Assembly: GCA_039933215.1 (NCBI GenBank)
Contig: JBDTOO010000008.1
Coordinates: forward strand, 12,663-76,662
Reading direction: 5' to 3'
Source: JALYUA01 sp039933215
GTDB taxonomy: Bacteria > Acidobacteriota > Thermoanaerobaculia > UBA5066 > Gp7-AA6
DNA length: 64,000 nt
Below the pieces are notes generated by a model. It was not told where the DNA came from. It did not search any database and saw nothing but the letters and a program-made list of their open reading frames with translations. The position numbers were made by a program, and so were the translations under genes. Positions 1-7,673 of the stretch are shown here, piece after piece; within the stretch, counting starts at the first letter, position 1; each line of letters begins with the position of its first letter.

Positions 1-14
1 GAGGCGACGGACGG

Positions 15-185
15 CTATCGGACCAGGTTACGGATGGCGGGGAGGCCCAGGATCAGGAGAATCAGGGAGAGGGTGAGAGAGACGAAGCCTACGAAGAGGG
101 AGACCGTCGTGTTTGAAAGCGCGACGTAGCCGACCAGCTCCGATCCGACCCCGACCGCCAGACAAGCCGCCGCGAGCCTCAGCAT
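15..185 (-). CDS. small two-helix membrane protein
   Basis: A 56-residue open frame starts at ATG 185 behind a strong Shine-Dalgarno, GGGAGG, about 6 nt upstream, and ends with TAG at 15-17. It has two hydrophobic stretches, roughly residues 4-23 and 27-50, so it should be a small integral membrane protein. It overlaps the last 158 nt of the protease-like gene in another frame, where that longer frame reads as Arg/Gly/Pro-rich noise. This suggests the membrane protein is the real product of this stretch. I do not recognise the family. Confidence 0.6.
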   Translation of the reverse strand: MLRLAAACLAVGVGSELVGYVALSNTTVSLFVGFVSLTLSLILLILGLPAIRNLVR

Positions 186-1764
186 GAGCGTCCTCCCGGC
201 GCGGAGGGTTTGCGAAAGTCGTGCCGAACCCGGGCGGCGCGGTCTCGGGCCTCAGGTAAGCCCACCGGTGGGGCAGGTCGAGGATCGCGCGGAACCGGCG
301 GAGGAACCGGGACGACAGCCGGCCGTCGTCGCCGCGTGCCGGGTCGAACGCCTCTTCGCGCCGAGTCAGGTCGAGCGCCGGAAGCGAGATCGGGCCCCAC
401 CGCAGTCCCTCGGCCGACCTCGACTCGGGGGGGATGCCGGCCCGCTCGGCCGACTCGGGAGCCAGAGCGACGGACGCCGGAGCCGTCACGCCCGCCAGGA
501 GGCGCAGCGTCTCCTTGGCATGGTGAACGATCGCCATCGGCCGGTTGCCGTCGTCGTCGAGCACGCACCGGTAATACCCCTCGGGCCGCACCCACTTGTC
601 CGGGGGGTGAAGGCGCAGCCGCCCGTGGTCCTCGTCATATTCGACGACCGTCTCCCGAAAGAGGACACCACCGACCGCCGCGTCCGCTCCCTCGGGGATC
701 GCCTCGGAAACTTCGAGCGCGGCGCCGGGGTCCGTCCATCCCGCGATGGACAGCGCGGGCCCGCGAGCGAGACGGCGCCCGAAGACGTCGGGGACGAAAG
801 AGACTCCGAGGGTCTCCGCGACGGCGGGCCGGACCCGGACGGGCCCGTCGGCCTCCGCGTCGATGGCGAGAATGACGGCTCGCTCACCGAGGCGAGCGGC
901 GACGGCGACCCCTTCCGCGGGCAGCTTGCGGAAGTCCGTTTCCTCGACGGGATGCGTGAAGACGCCGTTCCAGGCGCGGACCGCGGCGTCCATGAGGGTG
1001 TTCGCGGGGAGGCCGGTGTGCCGGAGCTCGGCGTCGACCGGCGACCCGCGCCGCGAGGCGTCCCGCCACCGGGAGTCGGTCGTGAAGGCGATGTCCAGGC
1101 CGGCCGAGCGCGCCGCGACCAGGCGGAGATCCCGGCGCGTGAAGGAGAGCAGGAGCGGGTTGCCGTTTCGCGGGGTGACGCGCAGGGACACCCGCCTCTC
1201 GTCCGCCGGCCCGAGCTCGAGCTTCGCGCGCTCGAGGTCCTCGAAGAGGTACGCCCGCCGCCAGAAGAACGATCGTGTGGTGAGCTCCGCCAGAACCGGC
1301 TCCGAGACGACGCGCGTGACGCCGTCTTCGTCGATGAAATAGGCCTTTCCGGACTGGATGCCCCGGATGGTCGTGAACCCCGCCGAAGCGAACGTCTCGC
1401 GATAGCTATGGCCATCCCACTCGACCTGCTGGGACCCGCTGGCGGGCGAGCCCGGCGCGGAGAGGGCGATGCGGATCACCTGGGAAGCCGGAAGGGGACG
1501 CGCGTGCGAGGAGCGGCGGTAGTCTTCCAGGATGCGGGAGGCGAGCCGGGAGTCGGAGCGGCAGGCGCCGGGCGCGAAAGCGACGGCCGCGAGCCCGAGA
1601 ATGGTCAGGCCCCGAACAATTGCCCGGCGCGTTCCGCGGGATCGACCGCCGCGAGGGGATGAAATGGCCGTCGCGCCGCCGCCTCGAGGGCTGGGATCCT
1701 CCGGCGTGGGCGCCACCCCTCCGACCGTCGCTTCGCGAGACGCAGCCGGCCCGGGGTTCCCCAT
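28..1764 (-). CDS. lipoprotein-like protein with two degenerate retropepsin-like repeats
   Basis: Numbered from ATG 1764. A hydrophobic leader (about residues 50-66) ends in APGAC, a poor lipobox with Pro before Gly-Ala-Cys. A LolA-like beta-rich region follows (about 85-255). Then come two copies of a retropepsin-like fold, at about 285-388 and 397-506. The end of repeat 2, FLRRFRAILDLPHRWAYLRP, is typical of bacterial aspartyl protease family proteins. The catalytic D-T/S-G motif reads IDAEADG in repeat 1 and LLAGVTAP in repeat 2, so repeat 1 keeps only the Asp and repeat 2 loses it. It is probably not an active protease. The start is uncertain; the frame also opens at 1866. The last ~50 codons overlap a small membrane-protein ORF and look non-native, so a frameshift near 190 is possible. 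Confidence 0.75.
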   Translation of the reverse strand: MGNPGPAASREATVGGVAPTPEDPSPRGGGATAISSPRGGRSRGTRRAIVRGLTILGLAAVAFAPGACRSDSRLASRILEDYRRSSHARPLPASQVIRIALSAPGSPASGSQQVEWDGHSYRETFASAGFTTIRGIQSGKAYFIDEDGVTRVVSEPVLAELTTRSFFWRRAYLFEDLERAKLELGPADERRVSLRVTPRNGNPLLLSFTRRDLRLVAARSAGLDIAFTTDSRWRDASRRGSPVDAELRHTGLPANTLMDAAVRAWNGVFTHPVEETDFRKLPAEGVAVAARLGERAVILAIDAEADGPVRVRPAVAETLGVSFVPDVFGRRLARGPALSIAGWTDPGAALEVSEAIPEGADAAVGGVLFRETVVEYDEDHGRLRLHPPDKWVRPEGYYRCVLDDDGNRPMAIVHHAKETLRLLAGVTAPASVALAPESAERAGIPPESRSAEGLRWGPISLPALDLTRREEAFDPARGDDGRLSSRFLRRFRAILDLPHRWAYLRPETAPPGFGTTFANPPRREDAHAEARGGLSGGRGRIGAGRLRRAFKHDGLPLRRLRLSHPLPDSPDPGPPRHP

Positions 1765-1799
1765 CGCGATCGATCTTAACGCGCGCGCCGCCTCGGAGA

Positions 1800-1825
1800 A
1801 AAAAAGCCGGCCCGCGCGCTTTTTT
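1800..1825. other. A-tract/T-tract hairpin between divergent genes
   Basis: AAAAAAGC (1800-1807) pairs perfectly with GCTTTTTT (1818-1825) around a 10-nt GC loop. It looks like a short intrinsic terminator in either direction, but it lies between two divergent genes, just upstream of the HU promoter. It may be an insulator, or a bent A-tract element for the HU promoter. Function not known. Confidence 0.4.
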
Positions 1826-1829
1826 TTGC

Positions 1830-1856
1830 TTGAGGCCGGAAAACGGTGGTTAGAAT
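1830..1856 (+). promoter_or_regulatory. putative promoter of the HU gene
   Basis: TTGAGG (1830-1835) and TAGAAT (1851-1856) are separated by 15 nt, a little short; GCTTGA two nt upstream would give 17. The predicted start near 1863 leaves a leader of about 55 nt with an AGAAGAAGGGG purine tract as ribosome-binding site. Confidence 0.5.
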
Positions 1857-1916
1857 AGCCCACCAATTTTGATCACGCCGGCAACGGCGAATCCACAAGA
1901 AGAAGGGGTAGTGCAT

Positions 1917-2219
1917 ATGGCAAAAGATTCGGGCAAAGCGCTTTCCAAGTCCGCGATCGCTGATCATCTCGCCAAGTCCACCGGAAACACGAAGAGAGTC
2001 GCGACGCAGTTCCTCGACGACCTGACGGCTCTGGCCTACAAGGAAGCGAAGAACAGCTTCACGATTCCCGGAGTCGGCAAGCTCGTTCTCGTCAACCGGA
2101 AGGCCCGCATCGGCCGCAATCCGGCGACCGGCGAAGAGATCAAGATCCCCGCGAAGCGCGTCGTGAAGTTCCGCGTTTCGAAGAAAGCGAAGGACGCCAT
2201 CCTCGGCGTCAAGAAGTAG
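1917..2219 (+). CDS. hup: HU-family DNA-binding protein
   Basis: A 100-residue histone-like protein of the HU/IHF family, a dimeric nucleoid protein that bends DNA. The beta-arm signature is present as GKLVLVNRKARIGRNPATGE followed by IKIPAKRVVKFR, and the N-terminal helices (SKSAIADHLAKSTGNTKRVA) fit the family. ATG 1917 is chosen over an in-frame ATG at 1869 because the HU fold begins here and the purine-rich tract lies just upstream. It has a short Lys-rich N-terminal tail. It is monocistronic, with its own promoter and a strong terminator at 2255-2280. Confidence 0.95.
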   Translation: MAKDSGKALSKSAIADHLAKSTGNTKRVATQFLDDLTALAYKEAKNSFTIPGVGKLVLVNRKARIGRNPATGEEIKIPAKRVVKFRVSKKAKDAILGVKK

Positions 2220-2254
2220 AACCAACCCCGGCCGGTTCGACCGGCCGAGAAGCG

Positions 2255-2280
2255 AAAAGCCCCGGTTTCCCGGGGCTTTT
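2255..2280 (+). terminator. intrinsic terminator after HU
   Basis: AAAAGCCCCGG, loop TTTC, CCGGGGCTTTT gives a perfect GC-rich stem followed by a T-run. A second palindrome, CGGCCGG-TTCGA-CCGGCCG (2229-2247), sits directly before it. Confidence 0.9.
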
Positions 2281-2310
2281 CCTTTTGGCGGTGTTGGACG
2301 ACGGGGCAGG

Positions 2311-2339
2311 AAAAGGGCGGCCCGCCGGGCCGCCCTTTT
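2311..2339 (-). terminator. intrinsic terminator of the 2360-3142 gene
   Basis: AAAAGGGCGGCCC (2311-2323) pairs with GGGCCGCCCTTTT (2327-2339). The element is bidirectional and lies between two convergent genes; on the minus strand it follows the stop codon at 2360 by about 20 nt. Confidence 0.85.
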
Positions 2340-2359
2340 CGCCGCGAGAGGGAAACCGC

Positions 2360-3142
2360 TTACTGCGGGGTGACGTCCTTCGTGTGCGTCGTCCTGGTGG
2401 TCGTCGTGGTCTTCGAAGTCACGGACCGGACGACGGGCTTGCCGGCGACGACCGTCGTCTGAACGGTCACGCGCTTGCCGATCGCGATGTCCTGCGGAAG
2501 CTGCGAGTCCGTCGTGATGGTGTAGGTCGTGGTCTTGTTGTCCGGACCCACGACGGTGATCGACTGGCCGGGCTCGTAGGCCCGAACCGTCCCGGAAACG
2601 TTCGTCGCGCGGGTCGTCGTCTGCGTCGTCGTCTGAGTCTGCTTCATCTGGCGATCCGCCGGCGGCCGAGCCGTGTCCGTCGTGGTGGTCTGGGTCTGGC
2701 GGGTCGTCTGGGCCTGGGCCTGGGCCTGGGCCTGGCTGTTCATCGTGGAACCCGCCGCGTCACGAACTTCGGTCGTTGTGCTCGTCGCGCCCGATGCGTC
2801 CGTGCCGGTCACGGAGGTGATCCGCCGGACTCGCACGGCGTTGTCGCCGGGCTGCGTGTAGAGAGTCACTTTCCGGCCGACCTGCACGTCGGCGGGGACG
2901 TCGATGCCGGATTCGATCGTGTACGTCACGGTGCCGTTCTCGTCGCGGACGACGATCGTCTTGCCGGGCTCGTAGCGAACGACCTCGCCGGTCACGGTCG
3001 AGGTGGTCGTCGAGCCATCCGCGTTGCGAGTCGTCGTCGTGGTCGTGCTCTGCGTCGCAGACGTGGTCGGGGTCTCCTGCGCGAGAAGCGCCGAGGCAAC
3101 GGCCGCGAATCCGACGGAAATGATGCGAGTGCGCCAGTTCAT
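2360..3142 (-). CDS. secreted Thr-rich protein with two OB-like repeats
   Basis: 260 residues with a signal peptide (MNWRTRIISVGFAAVASALLA-QE). Two about 60-residue beta-rich repeats follow, at about 50-110 (GEVVRYEPGKTIVV) and 183-245 (GTVRAYEPGQSITV), each ending in a VGrkVtv-type strand. The pattern resembles DUF5666-type OB folds (inference). The repeats are separated by Thr-rich linkers and a QAQAQAQAQ tract. The neighbour at 3222 carries the same repeat, and a third member lies at 18847. The Shine-Dalgarno is AAGGAGA, 5-6 nt before the ATG. Exported; function unknown, possibly a surface or stress protein. Confidence 0.85.
   Translation of the reverse strand: MNWRTRIISVGFAAVASALLAQETPTTSATQSTTTTTTRNADGSTTTSTVTGEVVRYEPGKTIVVRDENGTVTYTIESGIDVPADVQVGRKVTLYTQPGDNAVRVRRITSVTGTDASGATSTTTEVRDAAGSTMNSQAQAQAQAQTTRQTQTTTTDTARPPADRQMKQTQTTTQTTTRATNVSGTVRAYEPGQSITVVGPDNKTTTYTITTDSQLPQDIAIGKRVTVQTTVVAGKPVVRSVTSKTTTTTRTTHTKDVTPQ
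2710..2733. repeat. GGGCCT hexanucleotide tandem repeat
   Basis: Four perfect copies of GGGCCT (plus-strand reading), encoding the QA-repeat of the minus-strand secreted protein. Copy-number change would be in frame and would only change linker length. Confidence 0.9.
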
Positions 3143-3221
3143 TCGAGTCTCCTTTCGCCAGAACGGCTTTCGCCGGGAAGTGGAAACCGGGCCCCCTCTC
3201 GGGGACCCGGGCCGTGAAAAA

Positions 3222-3902
3222 TTACGCTGCTTTCTTGACCTTGACCTTCTTCGCCGTGTACGGCGCGATGGAGACGGCCTTCTCGCCGTTGTCGCCCTTG
3301 GTGTAGGTCACCTTGACGCGGTCGCCCGCGTTGACCGCCGAGCCCGACATCGTGACGGTCTCATCGAGATCAAACGAGTAGTCCTTCGACTTGGGGCCGG
3401 TCACGGTGATCTTCTTGCCGGCTTCGTAGGTCTTGACGGTGCCGATGACCGTTTCCGTCTTCACCTTCGTGTTCGGACCGGGTCCGGTGTGCTTCGTCGT
3501 CGACTCGGAGTGCATCGTCGGGGCAGCCGCGCTCGCCGCGTGAGCGGAGTGATCCATCGAGCCCATCGCGCCGCCCTTCACTCCGGAGATGCTGACGGCT
3601 TTGTTGCCCGCGGTGTCCTTGGTGTACTTGACGGTCGCTTTCTGTCCGACGGCGACGCCCGGATCCGTCGTGACGGCGTCGTCGAGATCGAACGAATAGT
3701 CCTTGTCGTTCGGACCGGTGACGACGATCTTCTTGCCCGCGTCGTAGGACTTGACCATCCCCGTCACGGTTTCCATCTTCGACTTGGTGTTCGGGCCCGC
3801 GCCGGTGTGCTTGGTGGTCGATTCCGTATGCGTCGTCTGTCCCAGGGCGGCTGCCGCGACGCCCATCGCGAGGACGACGGCGGCTTCACGGATGTACTTC
3901 AT
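3222..3902 (-). CDS. secreted protein with internal ~82-residue duplication
   Basis: 226 residues from ATG 3902, chosen because AAGGAGAGG lies 4-5 nt upstream and a signal peptide (MKYIREAAVVLAMGVAAAALG-Q) follows directly; the in-frame ATG at 3941 would spoil it. The mature protein is two near-identical halves (about 25-107 and 131-213), each starting with H-x-ESTTKHTG and containing GMVKSYDAGKKIVV or GTVKTYEAGKKITV, then KDYSFDLD. A Met/His-rich spacer (GAMGSMDHSAHAAS) separates them, which could bind metal. The C-terminus is Lys-rich (KKVKVKKAA). It belongs to the same repeat family as the 2360 protein. Function unknown; exported. Confidence 0.85.
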   Translation of the reverse strand: MKYIREAAVVLAMGVAAAALGQTTHTESTTKHTGAGPNTKSKMETVTGMVKSYDAGKKIVVTGPNDKDYSFDLDDAVTTDPGVAVGQKATVKYTKDTAGNKAVSISGVKGGAMGSMDHSAHAASAAAPTMHSESTTKHTGPGPNTKVKTETVIGTVKTYEAGKKITVTGPKSKDYSFDLDETVTMSGSAVNAGDRVKVTYTKGDNGEKAVSIAPYTAKKVKVKKAA

Positions 3903-3998
3903 AAACCTCTCCTTCAGAGACCCAAAATGGGCCGCTGCCAACGAGGGATATCAAGAATCGTGCCCGGATCGCCCGTGGCGGTGGGTTATCCTGCCGCC

Positions 3999-4553
3999 AT
4001 GCGAAGGCCCCGGATTGCGGTCTTTCTGGCGTTTCTCGCAATGCTCGCCTCGGCATTCGCCGCGAAGGGCCTGCCCGAAGCTCCCCGCTGGCCTCTGACC
4101 CTGCGCGAGGGCCTTCCGGAGGCCATCCCCGGCTGGGCCGGGGCGCCGCGGGATGCGCTCCCCGAAGAGGACGAGAACGCAATGGGCCACTACGTCGAGG
4201 TCTCGCGCTTCTTCCAGAAGATCGAAAGTCCGACCTCGACCAAGCAGTTCCGGCTCGCCGTGCAGGACTACGGGGCGGGCAAGGACCTCCTCGCCTCGCT
4301 CCGGCAGGCCGTTGCGGAGGCTGCGGCGCACGGCGTCGAGACGCGGACTTTCGACATCGCGGGCCATGCGGCGTTCGTCGTCACGGATCACTCGACGGGC
4401 AAGCCCACCACGATGGTGACCGTCGTCGTCTCTCCCGGACGTCTGCTTCTCGGGCAGGGCGCGAACGTCCCGGGGGACGAGGCGGTGAAGCTCGTCCGCG
4501 CCGCCGACCTCGGCAAGCTCGCCGCGGTCCGCGACTCCGCCGAAAAGCATTGA
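3999..4553 (+). CDS. secreted protein of unknown function
   Basis: 184 residues from ATG 3999, with a signal peptide (MRRPRIAVFLAFLAMLASAFA-A). The mature part is a compact alpha/beta domain of about 160 residues with no motif I recognise. It looks like a predicted periplasmic domain: REGLPEAIPGWAGAPRDALPE early, later FRLAVQDYGAGKDLL and PTTMVTVVVSPGRLLLGQG. There is no good Shine-Dalgarno; a TTATCC-like hexamer lies 10 nt upstream, so the mRNA may be near-leaderless. The stop overlaps the TTG start of the acetyltransferase (TTGA), implying translational coupling. Confidence 0.8.
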   Translation: MRRPRIAVFLAFLAMLASAFAAKGLPEAPRWPLTLREGLPEAIPGWAGAPRDALPEEDENAMGHYVEVSRFFQKIESPTSTKQFRLAVQDYGAGKDLLASLRQAVAEAAAHGVETRTFDIAGHAAFVVTDHSTGKPTTMVTVVVSPGRLLLGQGANVPGDEAVKLVRAADLGKLAAVRDSAEKH

Positions 4554-5041
4554 GCTCCCCGGACGCTCCCCGCGTTCGCCGCGCGCTTCCCGCGGACGGG
4601 CCCCGGATTCTCGAGCTCGACCGCGAGCTCGCGGGATTCGAGCGCTTGACGCCGCCGGACGACGAAGAGGGCCGCCGCCTCCTTTCCTGGATCTTCGAAC
4701 GAGGACGACTTGAGGCGCTCGTCGCGGAAGTCGACCGCCGCGTCGAAGGCGTCGCGCTGTTCTACGAAGGGCTCGGAACGTTTCGCGCGAAGCCTTTTAT
4801 CTACCTCGAGGATCTCGTCATCTCCGAGGCCGCGCGCGGGCGCGGCGCGGGGGAGGCTCTCATGGCCGCGCTCGCGCGCGAGGTGGTCGCCCGCGGGGCG
4901 CTGCGCCTGGAGTGGACCGTGCTCGACTGGAACGAGGGCGCGATCCGCTTCTACGAGCGGCTCGGCGCCCACCGGCCGCACGAATGGATCAAGTACGCCC
5001 TGGAGGACGACGCACTCGCAAAGCTAGCGGGGAAAAATTAG
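4550..5041 (+). CDS. GNAT acetyltransferase, SSAT (diamine)-like
   Basis: 163 residues, GNAT fold. The segment YLEDLVISEAARGRGAGEAL contains the acetyl-CoA motif A (RGRGAG), and the following LEWTVLDWNEGAIRFYERLG closely follows the spermidine/spermine N1-acetyltransferase pattern (YLED, VLDWN, A-x-x-x-Y-x-x-LGA). A polyamine or related amine is the likely substrate; this is inference from the motif. It starts at TTG 4550, overlapping the previous stop codon by 4 nt. Confidence 0.88.
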   Translation: MSSPDAPRVRRALPADGPRILELDRELAGFERLTPPDDEEGRRLLSWIFERGRLEALVAEVDRRVEGVALFYEGLGTFRAKPFIYLEDLVISEAARGRGAGEALMAALAREVVARGALRLEWTVLDWNEGAIRFYERLGAHRPHEWIKYALEDDALAKLAGKN

Positions 5042-5103
5042 AAACTGCTTCGATCGAGTGGGGCGCATTGCGGTCCGCGCATCATTCTGAGCAAAGCGAT
5101 CTC

Positions 5104-5139
5104 TCGGCCGCCTGTTCGCGGAGCGAATGCCGCGGCCGA
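5104..5139. other. double-stem palindrome between convergent genes
   Basis: TCGGCCGC (5104-5111) pairs with GCGGCCGA (5132-5139), and an inner TTCGC/GCGAA stem (5115-5119 with 5123-5127) closes a GGA loop. It lies between the acetyltransferase and the truncated ALDH gene. There is no T-run, so it is a weak or Rho-assisted terminator, or a REP-like element. Confidence 0.6.
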
Positions 5140-5144
5140 CAGAC

Positions 5145-6080
5145 TCACACCCCGATGGGGTGCCACGTCGTCTTGATCTCGGTGAACGCTTCGATGAACT
5201 CGAGGCCCTGGTCCCTCTCCCCGCTCCAGTCGCCCGGGGGATAGCGGCGGACGCGCTTGACGTTGACCGCCGCGTCCTCGGCGAGCGCTTTCGAGAGGCC
5301 CCTGTCGCCCGCCGCGTCGGCAACGGCGTTCACGTCCATGTGGCGGGCGAGGTGCGGCACGAGCTCCTCGCGGCGGCCGGAGATCAGGTTCACGACGCCG
5401 GACGGAAGATCCGAAGTCGCGAGGACCTCGGCGAGCTCCAGGGACGCGAGCGGATTCTTTTCGGACACGAGCGCGACCGCTGCGTTGCCCGAGACGATCA
5501 CCGGCGCGAGCAGTGAAACGAGAGAGAGCAGGTCCGGCGCGTCGGGACACACGATCCCCACCACTCCTGTCGGCTCGGGCACCGAGAAATCGAAGTAGGA
5601 GGACGCCACGGGGTTGACCGTGCCGAGCAGCGCCGTGAACTTGTCCGACCAGCCGGCGTAGTGCAAGAGGCGGTCGATCGACGCCCGCACCTCCGCGCGC
5701 GCGCCGGCGGCCGGCAGACCCCGTCCTCCGCGCAGGAGCTTCTCGAACGCCGGCGCGCGGCCCTCGAGCATCTCGGCCATGCGGTAGAGGATCTGCCCCT
5801 TGAGGTACGCGGTCTTCGCCGCCCAGCCCGGCTGCGCCGCGCGGGCCGAGCGAACGGCTTCGCGGAGGTCCTTGCGCGAGCCGCGCGAGACGTTCGCGAG
5901 GAACTTGCCGCTCTTCGAGGAGACCGGATCGGTGCGGCCGGACTCCGTGCGCACGAAGTCTCCGCCGATGTAGAGCTTGTAGGTCTTCCGGACTTCGAGC
6001 TCGTTCACGGCTTCCTGTTCCTCGACTGTTTCCGGAGCGGAGCGTTTGGCCGCGCTTCGCTCGGGCGGCCTGCGCTCCAT
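5145..6080 (-). CDS. ALDH-like protein lacking the catalytic half (ALDH16 C-domain-like)
   Basis: 311 residues, related to the aldehyde dehydrogenase N-terminal and Rossmann region (LYIGGDFVRTESGRTDPV, then LLHYAGWSDKF, GVVGIVCPDAPDLLSLVSLL, LPSGVVNLISG). Where a normal ALDH has the ELGGK Glu and the catalytic Cys domain, this protein jumps to ITEIKT-like TEIKTTWHPIG and stops. It cannot be a dehydrogenase alone. Adjacency to a complete ALDH and deoC recalls ALDH16, whose second ALDH domain is catalytically dead. It probably forms a hetero-oligomer with the 6148 product. The start may instead be GTG 6008. Not a decayed fragment: the frame is intact to a natural end. Confidence 0.85.
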   Translation of the reverse strand: MERRPPERSAAKRSAPETVEEQEAVNELEVRKTYKLYIGGDFVRTESGRTDPVSSKSGKFLANVSRGSRKDLREAVRSARAAQPGWAAKTAYLKGQILYRMAEMLEGRAPAFEKLLRGGRGLPAAGARAEVRASIDRLLHYAGWSDKFTALLGTVNPVASSYFDFSVPEPTGVVGIVCPDAPDLLSLVSLLAPVIVSGNAAVALVSEKNPLASLELAEVLATSDLPSGVVNLISGRREELVPHLARHMDVNAVADAAGDRGLSKALAEDAAVNVKRVRRYPPGDWSGERDQGLEFIEAFTEIKTTWHPIGV

Positions 6081-6147
6081 GCGGGCTCGCCGCCCGCGCC
6101 GCCCGCACGGCCCGCTCCGCCCGCGCAGTCCGGGCGCCGCGCGCTCA

Positions 6148-7671
6148 TCAAGAGAGCTCCACGTAGGCGCGCAGGCCGTGCATGCCGCCTTCGCGCCCGA
6201 AGCCCGATTCCTTATAGCCGCCGAACGGAGAGGCGGGATCGAACTTGTTGAAGGTGTTCGCCCACACGACTCCGGCGCGCATCTTCGAGGTGATCCGGAA
6301 GATCTTCGATCCCTTGTCCGTCCAGACTCCGGCGGAGAGGCCGTATGGCGTGTTGTTCGCCTTCTCGACCGCTTCGTCCGGCGTGCGAAAGGTCATCACG
6401 GAGAGGACGGGGCCGAAGATCTCCTCTCGAGCGATCCGATGCGATTGGGCGACGCCGGTGAAGAAGGTCGGCGGGAAGAAGAAGCCCTTCTCGGGGAGGC
6501 CGCAAGCCGACTGGTGGAGCTCGGCGCCTTCCTCGACGCCGCAGGCGACGAGCTCACGGATCTTGTCGAGCTGCGCGCGCGAGTTGATAGCCCCAACGTC
6601 GGTGTTCTTGTCCAGCGGGTCGCCCAGGCGCAGCGTCTCGATGCGGCGGCCGAGCCGGGCGATCAGGTCCTCGGCGATCGACTCCTGGACGAGGAGGCGG
6701 GACCCGGCGCAGCAGACATGGCCCTGGTTGAAATAGATGCCGTTGACGATCCCCTCGACCGCCTGGTCGAGCGCTGCGTCCTCGAAGACGATGTTGGCCG
6801 CCTTGCCGCCGAGCTCGAGCGTGAGGCGCTTGTCCGTGCCGGCAAGCGCGCGCTGGATGAGCTTGCCGACCTCCGTCGACCCGGTGAACGCGATCTTGCG
6901 GACGCGCGGATGGTTGACGAGATGCGCGCCCGTCTCGCCGGCTCCCGGCACGATGTTCACGACGCCGGGCGGCAGGTCGGCCTCCTGGCAGATCGTGGCG
7001 AGCGCGAGCGAAGTCAGGGGCGTGGTCTCCGCCGGCTTCAGCACGACGGTGTTCCCGGCGGCGAGCGCCGGGGCGATCTTCCAGGCGGCCATGAGGAGCG
7101 GGAAGTTCCACGGGATGATCTGGCCGCAAACGCCGAGCGACGAGACGCGGCGGCGGGGGAACGCGTACTCGAGCTTGTCCGCCCAGCCCGCGTGGTAGAA
7201 GAAATGGGCGACGGCGAGGGGGACGTCGACGTCCCGCGATTCCTTGATCGGCTTGCCGCCGTTCATGGTCTCGAGCACGGCCAGCTCGCGCGATCTCTCC
7301 TGCATGATTCGCGCGATGCGATAGATGTACTTCCCGCGCTCGGCGGGAGCGAGTTTCGACCAGCGCCGACGGTGCGCCTCCTCGGCCGCGCGCACGGCGG
7401 CGTCGACGTCCGCGGCGCCGGCTTCGGCGACCTCCGCGAGAACTTCTTCCGTCGCCGGGTTGATGGTCTGGAACGTCTTGCCCGAGCGGGCGGGGACGAA
7501 CCGGCCGCCGATGAAGAGCCCGTAGCGCTTCTGGAGACGGACGATCTCCGTCGACTCGGGCGCCGGCGAGTATTCCCACGCCCCGCCGAACTCGAGGCGG
7601 GGCCGTTCGGCTTCGATCCGCTCCTCGGCGGCCCGCCGGCTCGCGTTCTTTTCCAGGACGTCCGTGGCCAT
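6148..7671 (-). CDS. NAD(P)-dependent aldehyde dehydrogenase
   Basis: 507 residues, full-length ALDH superfamily. Visible features are the PWNFPLLMAAWKIAPALAAG segment, VLKPAE cofactor binding, FTGSTEVG Rossmann turn, catalytic-base Glu in LELGGK, nucleophile Cys in GHVCCAGS, and EEIFGPVLSVMTF near the end. It oxidises an aldehyde to the acid. The start at ATG 7671 is 2 nt after the deoC stop, with AAGGAT as Shine-Dalgarno. As part of deoC-ALDH-ALDH', the likely substrate is acetaldehyde released by DeoC, but this is inferred from position. Confidence 0.95.
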   Translation of the reverse strand: MATDVLEKNASRRAAEERIEAERPRLEFGGAWEYSPAPESTEIVRLQKRYGLFIGGRFVPARSGKTFQTINPATEEVLAEVAEAGAADVDAAVRAAEEAHRRRWSKLAPAERGKYIYRIARIMQERSRELAVLETMNGGKPIKESRDVDVPLAVAHFFYHAGWADKLEYAFPRRRVSSLGVCGQIIPWNFPLLMAAWKIAPALAAGNTVVLKPAETTPLTSLALATICQEADLPPGVVNIVPGAGETGAHLVNHPRVRKIAFTGSTEVGKLIQRALAGTDKRLTLELGGKAANIVFEDAALDQAVEGIVNGIYFNQGHVCCAGSRLLVQESIAEDLIARLGRRIETLRLGDPLDKNTDVGAINSRAQLDKIRELVACGVEEGAELHQSACGLPEKGFFFPPTFFTGVAQSHRIAREEIFGPVLSVMTFRTPDEAVEKANNTPYGLSAGVWTDKGSKIFRITSKMRAGVVWANTFNKFDPASPFGGYKESGFGREGGMHGLRAYVELS

Positions 7672-7673
7672 GC

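Noticed and set aside
184..1662. A 492-codon plus-strand open frame opposite the protease-like gene
   Set aside because: Arg/Gly-rich shadow; the minus-strand product has fold-like features and the plus frame does not.
2710..2733. The GGGCCT repeats as a CRISPR or regulatory array
   Set aside because: Units are 6 nt with no spacers, inside a coding QA tract.
5145..6080. Reading the second ALDH chain as a frameshifted pseudogene
   Set aside because: The frame is intact, ends naturally, and the C-terminus has a conserved-looking tail rather than a sudden loss of sense. No catalytic half is present in other frames nearby.
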